A stretch of 64,000 nucleotides of DNA from Inia geoffrensis (taxonomy: Eukaryota > Chordata > Mammalia > Artiodactyla > Iniidae), in contig CM070901.1 of the NCBI GenBank assembly GCA_036417435.1, positions 7,600,001-7,664,000 of the forward strand, written 5' to 3'. Under the pieces are notes generated by a model that was given only the letters and a program-made list of their open reading frames with translations, had not been told where the DNA came from and did no database searches. Position 1 is the stretch's first letter. Every line of letters begins with the position of its first letter. The translations under genes were made by a program, and so were the position numbers. Below, in pieces: positions 11,909 to 24,609 of the stretch.

Positions 11909-12454
11909 TTCCTGTCAGCATATAAAATTATCTTCATCTTAACATATTTAATATATGAAAGCCAATATATTACACGGAATCACATATACTCCAGGTGCTT
12001 CACTGTGAATTTTCCCATTTCTTTCGCTATAGCATTTTCCCTGATTATTTTTCCCCAGAGTTGTTCCTACCAAATTCTTTCCTTCTTTTTCTTTTTTTTT
12101 TTTCTTTTTTTTTCCTGTTTCTATCCCTTAGTCTAAAATTATTGGGGAAGCTTGTTTTCTGTACCAGGCTCCGTTTGTACTGAATACATTGTGTGTGAAA
12201 GTGACATGCAGGAGTAATTACATGCAATTATAACTTTGAAATCAACTATTAAAATTGTGTTGAGAGATACAGACAAGGAGGCATCCAATAGAGCTCCTTT
12301 TTTGTTCTATCCCTCCTTACACTTTCTCCCATGTTTGAATTTATTCCCGTATCTAGTCATTTCCCAACTTCTAGCCCTAATCTTCCATTATGGATATTGA
12401 CAAATGTTGAAAAAGTAAGTCTTCTAGGTTACTTGCACTTTCCACATTTTCAAT

Positions 12455-12565
12455 GAAGTATAGACTCATTATTATGGGCCAGCTGACAGTGTGATTAGAA
12501 ATGAAGATAATATTTTTTAAAAGTCATGATTTCTGTCCTTCAGGAAATAATGAGTAAGAAAAAAC
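12455..12565 (-). mobile_element. Possible L2 remnant
   Basis: 'tattatgggccagctgaca' and 'tttctgtccttcaggaaat' recall the antisense L2 3' end. It is short and uncertain. Confidence 0.35.
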
Positions 12566-15475
12566 TCACAACTTTTTTTAATACATTCCTTTTTACTTTC
12601 TTATAGGTTACCCATCGTATTCCCATGAACTTCCTGGCCAGGCTGCTGAGAATCTGAGGTAAAGTTATGCTCATGTCATTTCCAACAATGGAAGTTCAGT
12701 GCCAAGATACAGGAGGTTGAAAAGGAATTAGCAGAGCAGCAGCGGTTCTGTTTAAGAATTCTCCCCACACTGGCATATATACAATAACCTCCTAGCCAAG
12801 GAGAGCAATTCTGAGCAGAAGGTTCATACTCATTTTCTTTTTTCTGAAATTATACTTCCAAATGGAGAATGCTGACTGATTTATTCTGGCACTGACACTC
12901 ACAATGTCTTCACTGTATTTCCATACAGAGTTGCCTTAAGTTTATGGTGTGGTCCCTACTGCAACTCGCAAGTTATGTCTAGTTCAGGAGGTTATAGATG
13001 TTTAGCCACCTGAAGCGACTTTTCAAGTCCAGAGTCCTTTATCACATGGCATTGTCAACTTATGTCCCTTTTTCATAGTGATCCCATTAATTTGATTATA
13101 TCTTGCCAGTTTGCAACCCGTGAACTAGCTGGTGACCATTTGTTATAGTATTTTTGTAATTTTTTTCAGTTCCAGTGTTCTTACATTTTGTTCTGTGCAT
13201 CAAATGGTAAAGGCTTTAAAACACAATGAATACTGATTAGGAAAGGTATAAACTGCTGGTAAATATTTCTTGTAATTTCTAAATACTGTACTCACTAGTA
13301 ACAGAAAGAAAACTAACATGAAATTTACACCTACAATCAAATTTTTCACAGGGCCAGCATCTTATTACTTCCCTCCTTTATTACCACCTCCAGGTGTCTC
13401 TTGCCTTTTACTGGATTTTCAAGTATGTCAACTCCCCTTGCCTAGTGGAGAAAACTTAGTCTCCACCTTCATAGATTCTGAGCATACTATTATGCACATA
13501 ACCGAAAATGCTCTCCCACTAATTCTTACTATTGGAACTGCAGCAAATCGAGGAAATGGAGCCTGTTGTTCTCTACCCATAAATCCTATGAACTCAAACT
13601 GTACTGTATCTCTCTTTTATTTCTAGTTTTCTAATGACATAAGAAGCCTGAAACATCCAGCAGACAGGATTCCCACCAGCAGTCATAAAATCTCCATAAA
13701 ACCTCATGAGTCTGAGGATAAAGCAACTCATTTTAAAAGTGAGCCATCGTACGTGATTGTCAGTAACTCCAACCCTTCATAATCAGATGTGTAGTCAGAA
13801 TATAACAGAACAAATTTAAGAGTGCCACTCGTCAATCAGAGCATATGTTCTTCAAAGAAATGCCTGTGATTAAAATATAAACAAATAAAAAGAAACTGGA
13901 CCCTTTGTCACATCAGCGACATCTGGATGGCAGAAGATACCATTTCAAGACATAATCTTTACACCACCATGCTTTTTCTCCCCAGGACCTTCTAGCATAT
14001 TCCCTAAGGCCATAGCTATTCAACTCCAACTAGTGTCACTGCAGCATGTGAAACCACACAGAAAGTGAGATCAACTATTCTTATCCACACTCAGTAGTTC
14101 AGAGAATTAAAAATATTCTCAAATATATTCGAGTGTGTTAGAAAATTGAGGAATCTGATCATGGATCTTACTTGTACCTTCTGAGACTCCTACAGCTTGT
14201 TTGTTTACAAATCATCTATGTTTAATAATACTGGATTTTTACCAGGAAGTAGAAATACATTCTCACTTTTAGGATCATGACCTTACACCAAAATTAACAA
14301 ACAAACTGGATTACTGACTAACGACATCTTCTGTTAGAATCTGTTGTAATTCTTCACCACCTTCAACCAGTCTATTTCACACATTTCAATAATGGTCATT
14401 TATGAGGTAAGAGAAACTGAGTCACCGGGAACCTGAATTTGTTAAAAATATGTCCCTGACTATGGATTCTTCTAAAAGTGAGCAATTTTTCCAGGCACAT
14501 GGTAAATGGCCCAGATAAATACACTACCTCCATAATTAAAAGAGCACCACAGGACATGAACCTCTTCCTTAGTGATATCTGGTGAGTATCAAACTTACTC
14601 CCAATCAGGAAAATCCCAGAATGTCAGGTCTCTGTCTGCAATGATTGCTTCCAAGTGTCTGCCACGTGTGTGACCTTTCACGGGGTCTGGGGAGTGCTTC
14701 CAAACTACCAGTGGTAAAGGGTCAGCTTATTACTGTTAGTATTATATTTCGTATATTTATTTATTAAAATATTTATTATGATATTCAATAATATATTTTA
14801 TATTATGCTAATTTATTATGGAACAATATTTTGTATGTAATATAATAAAATGAATTACCAGAAGAATGCCAAAGACATACAGGATACGAGCCCTGATTTT
14901 CATCAGTAGATTCAACAGACATTGTCATTCTACAGTTGTAATTTGAGTTATGAGTAAAACATCAATTCCCCATATTAACTGCCAATACATACACCCTGAA
15001 CAGAAATAGCATTCTTACACTTGGTATTGTTTTTTGGTTCTAGTGGGAGTGTGTGGAGTGGTGCCTCACAATGGTTTTAATTTTATATTGTGCCATGTGT
15101 TTAGGGTAGCATATTATTAAGAAAGGTATGTGCTTTGGCTAAATAGTAGGCATGTAAAGAAGTAACACTAATAAAATAGGGACAGATGGATTTTCTAATA
15201 TAAAAATAAGTTCATTTTATGTTCCAAAGTGCTCGAATATAACTCGTTTTCAAAAACAGCATTAGCTGTTCCATTTGCCAAGGTGGGAAATTGTACAATG
15301 CATCCATGCATCTGCCCCGTACATAATTTACAGATTACATCTATAAACTACAATTAATAGATTATAGGCATTGCTCACATAATTATAAATAAAATCATAT
15401 TTCAATTTCAGTTGATAATCTAATAAAGATGTTCACTCCAATTTTACAGTGTTAGTAAGTTTCTCCAGTCTGTTC
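12566..15475. other. Long stretch, nothing recognised
   Basis: I read this 2.9-kb stretch on both strands without recognising a gene or repeat. The 102-codon frame at 13318-13626 starts with ATG but shows no signal peptide, domain or motif that I can name. 14735-14845 is very AT-rich, with many TTTATT-type words. Confidence 0.45.
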
Positions 15476-15479
15476 TAGG

Positions 15480-16240
15480 TATTGTGAGAAATAGAAGGAA
15501 ATGAAGGGCATCCTTGCTACTCTCCATGAGCTGCATGTTAATAGAGGATCCATAAACAGTTCAATTAGTAACGTGTAAGGCACGCTGTGATAAAGCAAGA
15601 ACCAGACTCTGTAGGAGGTTAGGGAGAGATGACTGTCTGTTGGATGAAATAATCTTTCTACAGTGCAGTGCTGACAGACAGGTTATTTATATTCAGATAT
15701 GGTTGCAGGGAAGAAATTAAGGAAAAATCAAATTGCTATGATCTTATTCTCACACTTTTCCAGCCTGAAATCCCCTGTGTTCACAGAATGGGGAAGAGAA
15801 CTACGTGCCATAAACATAGGATAGGCAGGCAAGATTTAGGAGATAAGATCTGAGGCTCTACTGTGAAAGATTTTAAGCACTAAATTTTGTGTGTGTGTTT
15901 AACTTTATTCTGTACACAATGTGGGACCGTAAGTAAAAGCCTAATAGAGCTTGAACCAATAGGAGCAGACTCAGGGAAAGAGGAGAATGATTATAAAATA
16001 GGCGTAAAATAATTGAACTTAAAATGTTGGTTGGAGAGAACACTTTAATAACTCAACTGGGACGAGGCATGCTGACAAGGATCGTGAAGGAAACGTGGCC
16101 TAGCGGGACAGAGGCAGGTGAAAATGGATGGACATGCCGGGCTGGTGAGAGACAAGAGAAAACAGCTAGTGGGAAGTTAGAAAAGAAGTGGTGTTGAGAA
16201 GAGAGGTCTTGACTGGATAAATGGGAGAATAAGATCATAG
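15480..16240 (-). mobile_element. L2 LINE remnant
   Basis: The order of motifs fits the antisense of L2: 'cactaaattttgtgtg'/'actttattctgtac' (like 'ggattttattctaagtgca'), then 'taggagcagactcaggga', then 'gcatgctgacaaggatcg'. Divergence is high, and no reading frame survives. Confidence 0.45.
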
Positions 16241-16664
16241 AAATGTTAGTTGAAATTATGAAAATAAATTAGAGCTTAGAGGGAATGAAATACATGTAAT
16301 AAAGAAAGAGATTCTGAGAGTGGTGCTTTGTGCTATTTATTTTAAGTGGCTGAATAAGGGTAGATGACTCATTCAAAGACAGAGAGAAAAGTCAAAAGCT
16401 TAGGCACATTCCTCGGTTTAAATGTTATGGAAGCCAGGTTATTCAAGGGAAAGAGGAAAGAAAATAACATCTATTTAACCTATTTTTTACAACAAAGTTA
16501 TGATTTAGTGATTGATAGTACCAATTTATAGAGGACTACTGAGAAGCAAAGATACTAAATATCTTTCTAAGCATAAATGAATAATAAAACTGGGATTTTA
16601 CTCAAATCAAATAACCTCCCCCCCAAAAAAAGTCCTTGGATAGAGTAAATGATGGATCATTGGT
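16241..16664. other. No feature recognised
   Basis: AT-rich sequence between two old repeats, with a short mixed C/A run near 16618-16631. Confidence 0.45.
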
Positions 16665-17060
16665 ATAATAGGGTAAATTACGTTTGCTGCACTAACAAAT
16701 TAACCCTGCAACCTCAATAGGTATCACAAATATTTGCGTGGTTTTCCCTAACTGCTTGTCCAGCGTGAGTCAGCGATGGGGTTTGGGATGGTGGGCCCTG
16801 ATGCACACAATCACTTTCAATTCAGATGTAGGCTGTACCATAGGGAATGGCACCACTGATGACAGGGAGAAATTCTGGTGCAAACTTCACTGCCTTTTCG
16901 CTGCACTGGCCCAGAGGTGATACATGTCATGTTGGTACATAACCTATTCTGTAGTGATGAACTGAAAGCAGGCTGGGAAATTTGGTCAAGCAAAGGTTAT
17001 GTATGAGGGGTCCCACGGCTTACCTAGATTGCAAGGAAATGATGAGGAAAAAATGAGAGT
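16665..17060. mobile_element. Ancient interspersed repeat, class uncertain
   Basis: The opening 'tttgctgcactaacaaatta' with 'aacctcaataggtatcacaa', then 'aggctgggaaatttggtca', follow the layout of a common old mammalian repeat ('gctgtaacaaataaccccaaaatctcagtggctt ... gaggctgggaaatgtagtc'). I remember the consensus but not its family name with certainty. Confidence 0.45.
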
Positions 17061-17560
17061 AAGTGACCAATTAGGATCAAAGGAGAGTTGAGATTTACTA
17101 TGCTTACAAACTCAGGGAGAATAATCGAAAGATTATAACCACACAAAAAAAGATATATTTATGAATCTAAGTCCCAAATAAGACTCCCTTTCTTGTGTGT
17201 GTATGAAAAAGAAATCAATGCTTTGAATTGTAATATTTAGTCTCTATAAAGTATGCTGAACCTAAAATTTCAGATGTCAAGAATATCCCTAGCCTATAAT
17301 AGATACTCAATCATTATTTTTTCAAATAAGTGAATGAATAATCTAGTTAAGTTAAAAAGAGATTTAATAACATATTTCCTAGTATGGCTAAACATAAAAT
17401 CAGAACATCTTCAGAGCTTGAAAAAAATTTTCAAAGCTTGTCAAGAAAAAAGACTTATATGAATTATCATTTATTCAAATGTGTCTTAATCATGTCTTTT
17501 TAGAAACAAGTTAAGATATTTAGTGAAATAGGGATTTCTACAATATCATACACAATGATA
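17061..17560. other. No feature recognised
   Basis: AT-rich sequence without an identifiable repeat or gene. Confidence 0.45.
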
Positions 17561-17562
17561 TA

Positions 17563-17642
17563 TTTGGTTGCCCAAAAAGTTCATTAGGGTTTTTCCATAA
17601 TATCTTACAGACAAACCTGAACAAACTTTTTGGCCAGCCCAA
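17563..17642. mobile_element. 80-bp mariner-derived MITE hairpin
   Basis: The element runs from 'tttggttgcccaaaaagttc' to 'aactttttggccagcccaa' and is flanked by TA at 17561-17562 and 17643-17644. The two halves are inverted repeats that would fold into one long hairpin with a short loop around 17600-17610. Its termini match the terminal inverted repeats of the larger mariner at 55857-57113, so it is a deletion derivative without coding capacity. In ruminants, hairpins of this shape are the source of the miR-2284/2285 family (from memory). Confidence 0.85.
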
Positions 17643-17687
17643 TATGCACTAAAATTTTATATTCTTTTGAACGCAGAGGGAATATTT

Positions 17688-18491
17688 ATTTATTTACTCA
17701 TTTTTTTAACATCTTTATTAGAGTATAATTGCTTTACAATGGTGTGTTAGTTTCTGCTTTATAACAAAGTGAATTAGTTATACATATACATATGTCCCCA
17801 TATCTCTTCCCTCTTGCATCTCCCTCCCTCCCACCCTCCCTATGCCACCCCTCTAGGTGGTCATAAAGCACTGAGCTGATCTCCCTGTGCTATGCGGCTG
17901 CTTCCCACTAGCTATCTATTTCACATTCCTTTTTATGGTTGAGTAATATTCCATTGTATATATGTACCACATCTTCTTTATCATTCGTCTGTTGATGGGC
18001 ATTTAGTTTACTTACACGACCTTGCTATTGTAAATAGTGCTGCAATGAATATTGTGGTACATGTCTCTTTTTGAATTATAGTTTTCTCAGGGTATATGCC
18101 CAGTAGTGGGATTGCTGGGTCATATGGTTAATTCTATTTTTAGTTTTTTAAGGAACCTCCATACTGTTCTCCATAGTGGCTGTATCAAATTACAGTCCTA
18201 CCAACAGTGCAGGAGGGTTCCCTTTTCTCCACACCCTCTCTAACATTTACTGTTTGTAGATTTTTTAATGATGGCCATTCTGACCAGTGCAAGGTGATAT
18301 CTCATTGTAGTTTTGATTTGCATTTCTCTGATAATTAGTGATATTGAGCGTCTGTTCATGTGTTTGTTGGCCATGTATATGTCTTCTTTGGAGAAATGTC
18401 TATTTAGGTCTTCCACCCATTTTTTTGATTCGGTTGTTTGGTTTTTGGATATTGAGCTCCATGAGCTGTCTGTATATTCTGGGGATCAGAT
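17688..18491 (-). mobile_element. 5'-truncated LINE-1
   Basis: The plus strand shows the complement of the L1 3' UTR ('atctttattagagtataatt' onward) followed by the complement of the ORF2 end ('attccattgtatatatgta', 'cccagtagtgggattgctgg', 'ccatactgttctccatagtgg'). A 9-bp direct repeat 'ggaatattt' at 17679-17687 and 18492-18500 is a plausible target duplication. An internal deletion is likely near 17930, where the 3' UTR passes directly into the ORF2 end. Short frames at 18313-18520 are antisense shadows. Confidence 0.88.
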
Positions 18492-18500
18492 GGAATATTT

Positions 18501-20435
18501 GTAATTCCTTAAAACTTTAGTCAGTTTTATGAAGCCTCCAAATAAAAATATATTCTATCATCTATCATCCATCACTAATTTTAACTTAAAAATTTTTTTG
18601 AAAAGTAACAACATCTACTCTACCCCAGTGACTCTTCCTAAAGGTAATAACTACTAATAATTTTTGTGTATCATTTTAGAAATATATATAATATATATTA
18701 GGCTAGATAGATCATAAATGCCTAACCAGATAGATTTATGCTATTTTTACTAAAGAAGGTAATATATATATACTTTCCTACACTTTCCATACAGATACCT
18801 TAAAAAGAAATATAAATATGAAATATGATATAAAAATGAGAAAAATATATGTTTTTCAAATACAGGTATATTATATTGATTTCTAAGTGCAATTGACATT
18901 AATTATTAAAGAGCATATACTCATTTTTCAGATGTTTCAAATTCACCATTCAAGCAATTAATAGCTTTGATCAGTATTCATGTGACATACTATTTTTCAT
19001 TAGATAAATATTACCAAGTTGTAATATAATGTACACTTACTAATTGATCTCACTCTTTCATCATATGATAATGCTTGAAGTATTAAACTATAAGAATAAA
19101 AGCAATAAGTTTATGCACCTGGAGTTGTAAACCTATTTATTTCTATTTCAGAAAACTTGGATAGTAAAGAATGAAATTATTTTAGGGAGTTTATATAATA
19201 ATTAAAATATCTGTGGTTTTTGTACAGGAGAAAATATACATTCATTACTTTAAACTGTTTGCCAACCTTGGTTACACCTCATAGCCCTTGGCTAAGCACC
19301 AAGGCCTTATTTAAATCTTACTATTTGATATATTGATATATCCAATAAAATGCTATATGGATTAAATAAACAAAAGTACATGATGTATGGTATGTGAATC
19401 AACATGGCTGTGTAGGTTATCTGTAACTAATAAAATTCACTTTAAATTCTAATATGAAAAGACCTCTTACCAGACTGTAAGTATCTGAAGAAACTATAGC
19501 TCATTAATGCTTGTAGTCACATTGTCTTGATTAGTATCTAAGATCTATTTGGCACTTAAAAATGTACTGAAATGTTTATGAGGGAATTAATAAGTCAAGG
19601 AGTGAATTATTGATACTATTTAATGAAGAGTCATATAAATTAATCCTTCATCCAGGAACACTAACTGGCATTCAGGAATTCCTATGATTGAGTATATGAC
19701 CATAGATAATTATACTTTTTAGATCATCACAGTTCCTAATATTTGATGATTATTTATTCTTTTTTGGACATCTGTGAAAAATGTGCTTGCATATAAAGAT
19801 TACATAAGTTATTAGGAATATAAATTTCCCCTAGAATTATAAGATTACTTTTTTATATATCATGTATTCTATGCTTTTGAAAAAGTAATAAAGAGTGCAA
19901 GAGAATTTTATTATTATTTCCACTGAAAAAAACATAATACTAGTTTACTATTATAACTAGAAAATGTTATTATTAATTGTAAGTTTTGTTTATTTGTTTG
20001 TTTTCTTGGGCATTTTATCTGAAGCACACAGGTAGTTGCCCTATTGATTAATGAGGACATTTGTGGCAGGCAGGTCTATGTGTCAACAGCTTTAGGCTGA
20101 CACACCTGAACAATGTATTTTAGTATCTTATTTCATTCTGTTAAAGAAATAACTTATGACTGAAAATGTAAAATATATTCTCAATGAATTTCCTGTACAT
20201 ATTTGAAAGTTCAAACATAAACTTCTCAAATATCATGTGAAAAATGTTAAACATTCTATAAAAATTAAATTAACTCCCATATGGGTAATTTTTTTCCTTT
20301 TCTTATAAGAATATTTTCAATTGATACTTAATAGACAATTTATTTTTAATAATGAAATTTCTAAATCTCTTTTTGTTTCGTATACACTATCCCAATTTTA
20401 AATCTTTTCTTTTAAAAATCACGTAGTCATTTGAA
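18501..20435. other. Very AT-rich, nothing certain
   Basis: This 1.9-kb stretch is dominated by A and T, with several short TA-rich runs (for example 18678-18700). No gene is visible. Parts may be fully decayed L1 sequence, but nothing aligns well. Confidence 0.45.
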
Positions 20436-20439
20436 TACT

Positions 20440-20815
20440 ACTCAGCCATTAAAAAAAAACAAAATAATGCCATTTGCAGGAACATGGATGCAACTAGAGA
20501 TTATCATACTAAGTGAAGTAAGTCAGAAAAAGAAAGACAAATACCATATGATACCACTTATATGTGGAATCTAAAATATGGCACAAATGAACCTATCTAC
20601 AAGATAGAAACAGACTCACAGACATAGAGAACAGACTTGTGGTTGCCAAGGGGGAAGGGGGAGGGGGAGGGGGAGGGATGGATTGGGAGTTTTGGATTAG
20701 CAGGTGTAAAATATTATATATAGGATGGATAAACAACAAGGTCCTACTATATAACACAGGGAACTATATTCAATATCCTGTGATAAACCATAATGGAAAA
20801 AAATATTTTAAATAA
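20440..20815 (+). mobile_element. 5'-truncated LINE-1 3' end
   Basis: It begins within the very end of ORF2 ('gaatactactcagccatta') and covers 'ggaacatggatgcaacta', 'taagtgaagtaagtcaga' and 'tatgtggaatctaaaata', then a G-rich tract (20650-20677), and ends in 'caatatcctgtgataaacc' with an A-rich tail. It is inactive. The subfamily resembles that of the 2395-3876 copy more than that of the full-length L1. Confidence 0.88.
20650..20677 (+). other. G-quadruplex-capable G tract in L1 3' UTR
   Basis: Five runs of three to five G are separated by one or two A. This satisfies the G3+N1-7 pattern with very short loops. G-rich tracts are a known feature of L1 3' UTRs. Confidence 0.8.
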
Positions 20816-21039
20816 ATGTCTATATGTGTATAACTGAGTCACTAAGCTTTTGATCTGATTTCCTGTCATCTTTGACCAGAAATTACACATTTATTTGTTC
20901 CTCCCGCATTCCTGAATGTGCAACTTCAGCATTTTGAAGATATTATTCCATTATCAACTGCATATTATTAGTGAAGCTGTGAAATCTACTGTCAGTTAAA
21001 TAACTGCTTACTATATGGTAATGTGTCTTTTTTCAGTTT

Positions 21040-22282
21040 TTTTTTTCTTTTTTTAATGGAAGATTGGACTTTACAAATGAGTGGCAAGAACTGTGTAATG
21101 AACCCCATACATTCATCACCCAGCTTTATGACTTACAGATATTTTTCCAATCCTTTTTATCAGTATTCCTCTCCATTTTTTTTAGTCCTTGTGTGGAGTA
21201 TTTTCCAATATACTCCAGATAGGTTTTCTTTACTTTACAGGTAAGTAGTTCAATATGCATTACAGTCCCTGAGTTTTTTGTTTTGTTTTGTTATATGATA
21301 ATCTCAATGCTGTTATCAACCTAACATAATAAATAATAATAATCTTTTATCCATATTCAAAATTTCCCAATTGATTAAAATGCCTTTTAACTTTACTCAT
21401 TCAAATAGGAACCAAATCAAGATCCATAAACTGCATTTGTATATTATATCTCTTAAATCTCTTAATGTATATCAAGTGCTTTATTTTTTATTTTCCATGC
21501 CTTTTATGTGTTGAAGAAATTGAATCTACTTTCTGGATATATCTGATTGTTTCCTTATAGAGTCCTTAAACTTGTTAACATTTCTTCTTAAAACAAATAA
21601 ATAAATAAAATTGTAGCTAAATCTAGGGATTTCCTTAAATAAGGGAATTGTTTTTGGCAGGCGCAACTCATAAGTGATGTTCTGTACTCCCACTGCATCA
21701 TATCAATATACACAAAACCTATGTGGTGTAATTTTAGGTTGCTAAGACTGAGGATTAATGAGCAAGTTCAGGTGTTGGCTGGGTGATCTAATCATTAGAA
21801 AATTTCTCATTAAATTTAACATGATTGTTGCATGATCTACTTATGATAATTGACTGGAACTATTATTCCTTTATAAACAGTATTTTTCTTCACTTATTAT
21901 GCAGAAGAATGTTTTCCCCATTTACTATTTGTTTATAAGAAAGAGAGAGTTTATTTCCCCTTATTAATTCTGGGAATGGTTAATTAATTTTGAGCTGGTT
22001 CTCTAGGACCCCAAAATGGATTTGATATATTTGATAAATTTCAATAAGTATCAGTCATTATTCATTGTAATGCTCACATTGTTCCATTCTCAGGAAGGGA
22101 GACCCCCTTCAAGTTTGTTTCTCTGTCTTTTTGGACACAAATCCAGTAGCTTCTTACTTTCTGGTATAAGATTCCTTGGCTCCACGTGTCCTTTTCAGGG
22201 TGGTAACTGAAATCTTCCACCACAACCCTTCTCCGCCCCAATTCTTTCAAGAAGAAATGGCGCTGAGAAACCACACTCTGGG
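21040..22282 (-). mobile_element. Old L1M 3'-region, first part
   Basis: Successive words match a remembered old L1 3' region in antisense: 'tgaaccccatacattcatc', 'ttcaaaatttcccaattg', 'tcaagatccataaactgca', 'atatctcttaaatctctta', 'atgttctgtactcccact' and 'tcttactttctggtataaga'. The copy is long but highly diverged. It is interrupted by the SINE at 22283-22626 and continues after it. Short frames inside are not genes. Confidence 0.55.
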
Positions 22283-22626
22283 GACTTCCCTGGTGGTGCA
22301 GTGGTTAAGAATCCGCCTGCCAATGCAAGGGACACGGGTTCGAGCCCTGGTCCGGGAAGATCCCACATGCCGCGGAGCAAGTAAGCCCATGCGCCACAAC
22401 TACTGAGCCTACACTTTAGAACTCACAAGCCACAACTACTGAAGCCCGCGTGCCTGGAGCCTGCGCGCCTCAACAAGAGAAGCCACCGCAATGAGAAGCC
22501 CACAAACCACAACGAAGAGTAGCCCCCGCTTGCCACAACTAGAGGAAGCCCGTGCGCAGCAACGAAGACCCAACACAGGCAAAAGTAAATAAATAAATAA
22601 ATTTGTTACCAAAAAAAAAAAAAAAG
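22283..22626 (+). mobile_element. CHR-type SINE, long form
   Basis: It starts 'gacttccctggtggtgcag', keeps the B-box 'gggttcgagccctgg', and has the long tRNA-unrelated body ending in 'aaataaataaataaat' plus an A run. A 15-bp target duplication with one mismatch flanks it ('aaaccacactctggg' at 22268-22282, 'aaatcacactctggg' at 22627-22641). It inserted into the old L1M sequence, so it is younger than that element. Confidence 0.92.
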
Positions 22627-22641
22627 AAATCACACTCTGGG

Positions 22642-23440
22642 TGTTTGGGATGCAAATTACTATTAGAACATCATTTTCCAGGCATTTTTAGTGGAGAGCT
22701 AAGAAATATACGTATCTCTGAAAGAAAAAGTAACTTGAATTTTAAGACTACAGTGATGTATTTAAACTTTGAGAAATTTTTACTCTGGTTTTATGTTTTA
22801 CGCTGAAAAATTTTGCTTTTAAAACATTAGCATATTTTCTTGCTTGCTTTATGCTATAGTATCTGTACTATAGTTTCAAATGGCAATAATAATATCAATA
22901 CTAAAATAAGACTCCTGAATGGAGTTTAACATTTTTTTGCATATCTGTTTGTACTCTGCACCTAGGTTTACCATCAATACCCATGTGCTTTAAAATCATT
23001 TGTTATAATTGGTTTTGTTGCCAACTTGATATAGATGTAGTGTGTTTCAGTTCATTTTCAAGTTTTAGAATTTGTATTTTTTCTTCCCCTACAATATTGC
23101 TTTCTAAAATATGTAAAATACTCACATTCTTTCAAAATCTAAACAATAAAACCAGGTACATGTAGTGAAGTTTTACTTCTCTCTTTGTCCCCTTCATTCT
23201 ATCCATTTATTCTCTCCCCAGTAGGTAATCATTTCAGTATATTTTGTTTTTCTTTTTCCTGTCTGATATAGCATATATATATATATATGTATGTATATTT
23301 CAAGTTTACCCAGGCAGGTATATTAGAAATGGGATTTCTATGTCAAATGACTGTGTGATTTCATTTTTCTTGGTATTTTTATGTCTCATTATCTTTGCAG
23401 TTCTTCAGTTTCACAGCAATCTTGAGTTTTAGATTTGTTT
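22642..23440 (-). mobile_element. Old L1M 3'-region, second part
   Basis: The L1M sequence resumes after the SINE with 'gtgtttgggatgcaaatta' and 'tagtggagagctaagaaata', which follow in the remembered consensus. Towards 23240-23440 the match becomes weak. A short TA/TATG repeat lies at 23273-23300. Confidence 0.45.
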
Positions 23441-24084
23441 AAATAGGCCCTGTTGGAAGAGGGTTAATCCATTACAACTTAAAGATTTCATTATTTTTAT
23501 TTAAATATTATTACAACTTTTATTTGTCCTTTAAATTATCTATTGAGATTTTTCACTTAATTACTTCTAGAATTTTTGTATGGTACTTTTTCAAGTATCC
23601 CTTTTTTCCTTTTAAACAATTTATTGTTTTTATCTGAATGAGTCTAATATTTCACTTAAGATTTTTATACACACTGCCATTGCTCATTGAATCTAGATAT
23701 GGAAGTAATGCCCCTTAGATGGAAGTAATAGCTCCCAGGCAGAGGTGGGCAAATCCAGGATTAGTGGGCCATGCCGCTGACACATTTTGGGAAAATTTAT
23801 TATAAGAGAAAATTTATTTGACCATATGCATAGGGCAGTTTAAGTGCCAGGACTCTTACAAGTGAGGGGTCCTGAAGCTTGAACTTCAGAAACTTTATGG
23901 CAATTCTACCTCTAGTCACATTCCAATTCCTGCTTCCAGGACACATTTCATGTTTTTTCAAGCGCAAAGAAGCCCAGATGTCTGCCTCAAATCTACTACT
24001 GCTTCATCCTGGCTTTGGGTGCAAGGGAAAAATCTCTCTCATTGTGCCATCTCTTCTTGCCCCAAGTGATAGGCTGGAAACTGA
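23441..24084. other. No feature recognised
   Basis: AT-rich to 23700, then more balanced. No gene or certain repeat. Confidence 0.45.
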
Positions 24085-24602
24085 CTCCCCCCCACCCCCC
24101 CACCCCCCACCACAAGAGGTATCCATGTCCTAATTCCTGGAACTGGTGAATGCTCCTTTATCTGTCAAGAAAGGGTCTTTTCATATTAGATTAGATTAAG
24201 GATCTTATGCTGGATTATTCTGGATTATGAGTGGGTCATCAATACAGTCCTATGTACTCTTATAAAAAGGAGACAAAGTTAGGGGGGTGCAAATTTTAAA
24301 CACACAGAGTAGAAAAGGCAGTGTGAAGACAAAGCAGAGCAAGAGTTGTAGGTGCTGGTCTCAAAGATTGGAATGATGCAGCCACAAGCCAAGGAAGAAT
24401 GGCAGCCATCAGAAGCATGAGAAGGCAAGGAAGAGATTCTCCCCCAGAGCCTCTGCAAGGAGCATGGCCCTGCTGATACTTTGACTGTGGCCCAGCGATA
24501 CTGACTTCAGACTTCTGGCCTCCAGAAGCGTAAAAGAAATGCGTATCGTTTTAAGCCACAGTGTTTGTGGCAATTTATTACAGCAGCCTTAGGAAACTAA
24601 TG
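24085..24602 (+). mobile_element. Ancient LTR-like interspersed repeat
   Basis: After a C-rich run (24088-24112) the sequence follows a common mammalian repeat: 'aattcctggaactggtgaat', 'attaaggatcttatgctgg', 'gatgcagccacaagccaag', 'agagcctctgcaaggagc', 'acttctggcctccagaa', 'ttttaagccacagtgtttg' and 'ttacagcagccttaggaaac'. I recognise the consensus but not its family with certainty. An LTR of an old endogenous retrovirus-like element is most likely. No coding sequence is present. Confidence 0.6.
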
Positions 24603-24609
24603 TACCCCA

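Noticed and set aside
13318..13626. 102-codon frame that looked faintly like an old retroviral envelope piece
   Set aside because: No transmembrane or conserved motif can be shown, and flanking LTRs were not found.
18313..18520. Two overlapping short frames
   Set aside because: They are the antisense of the truncated L1 ORF2.
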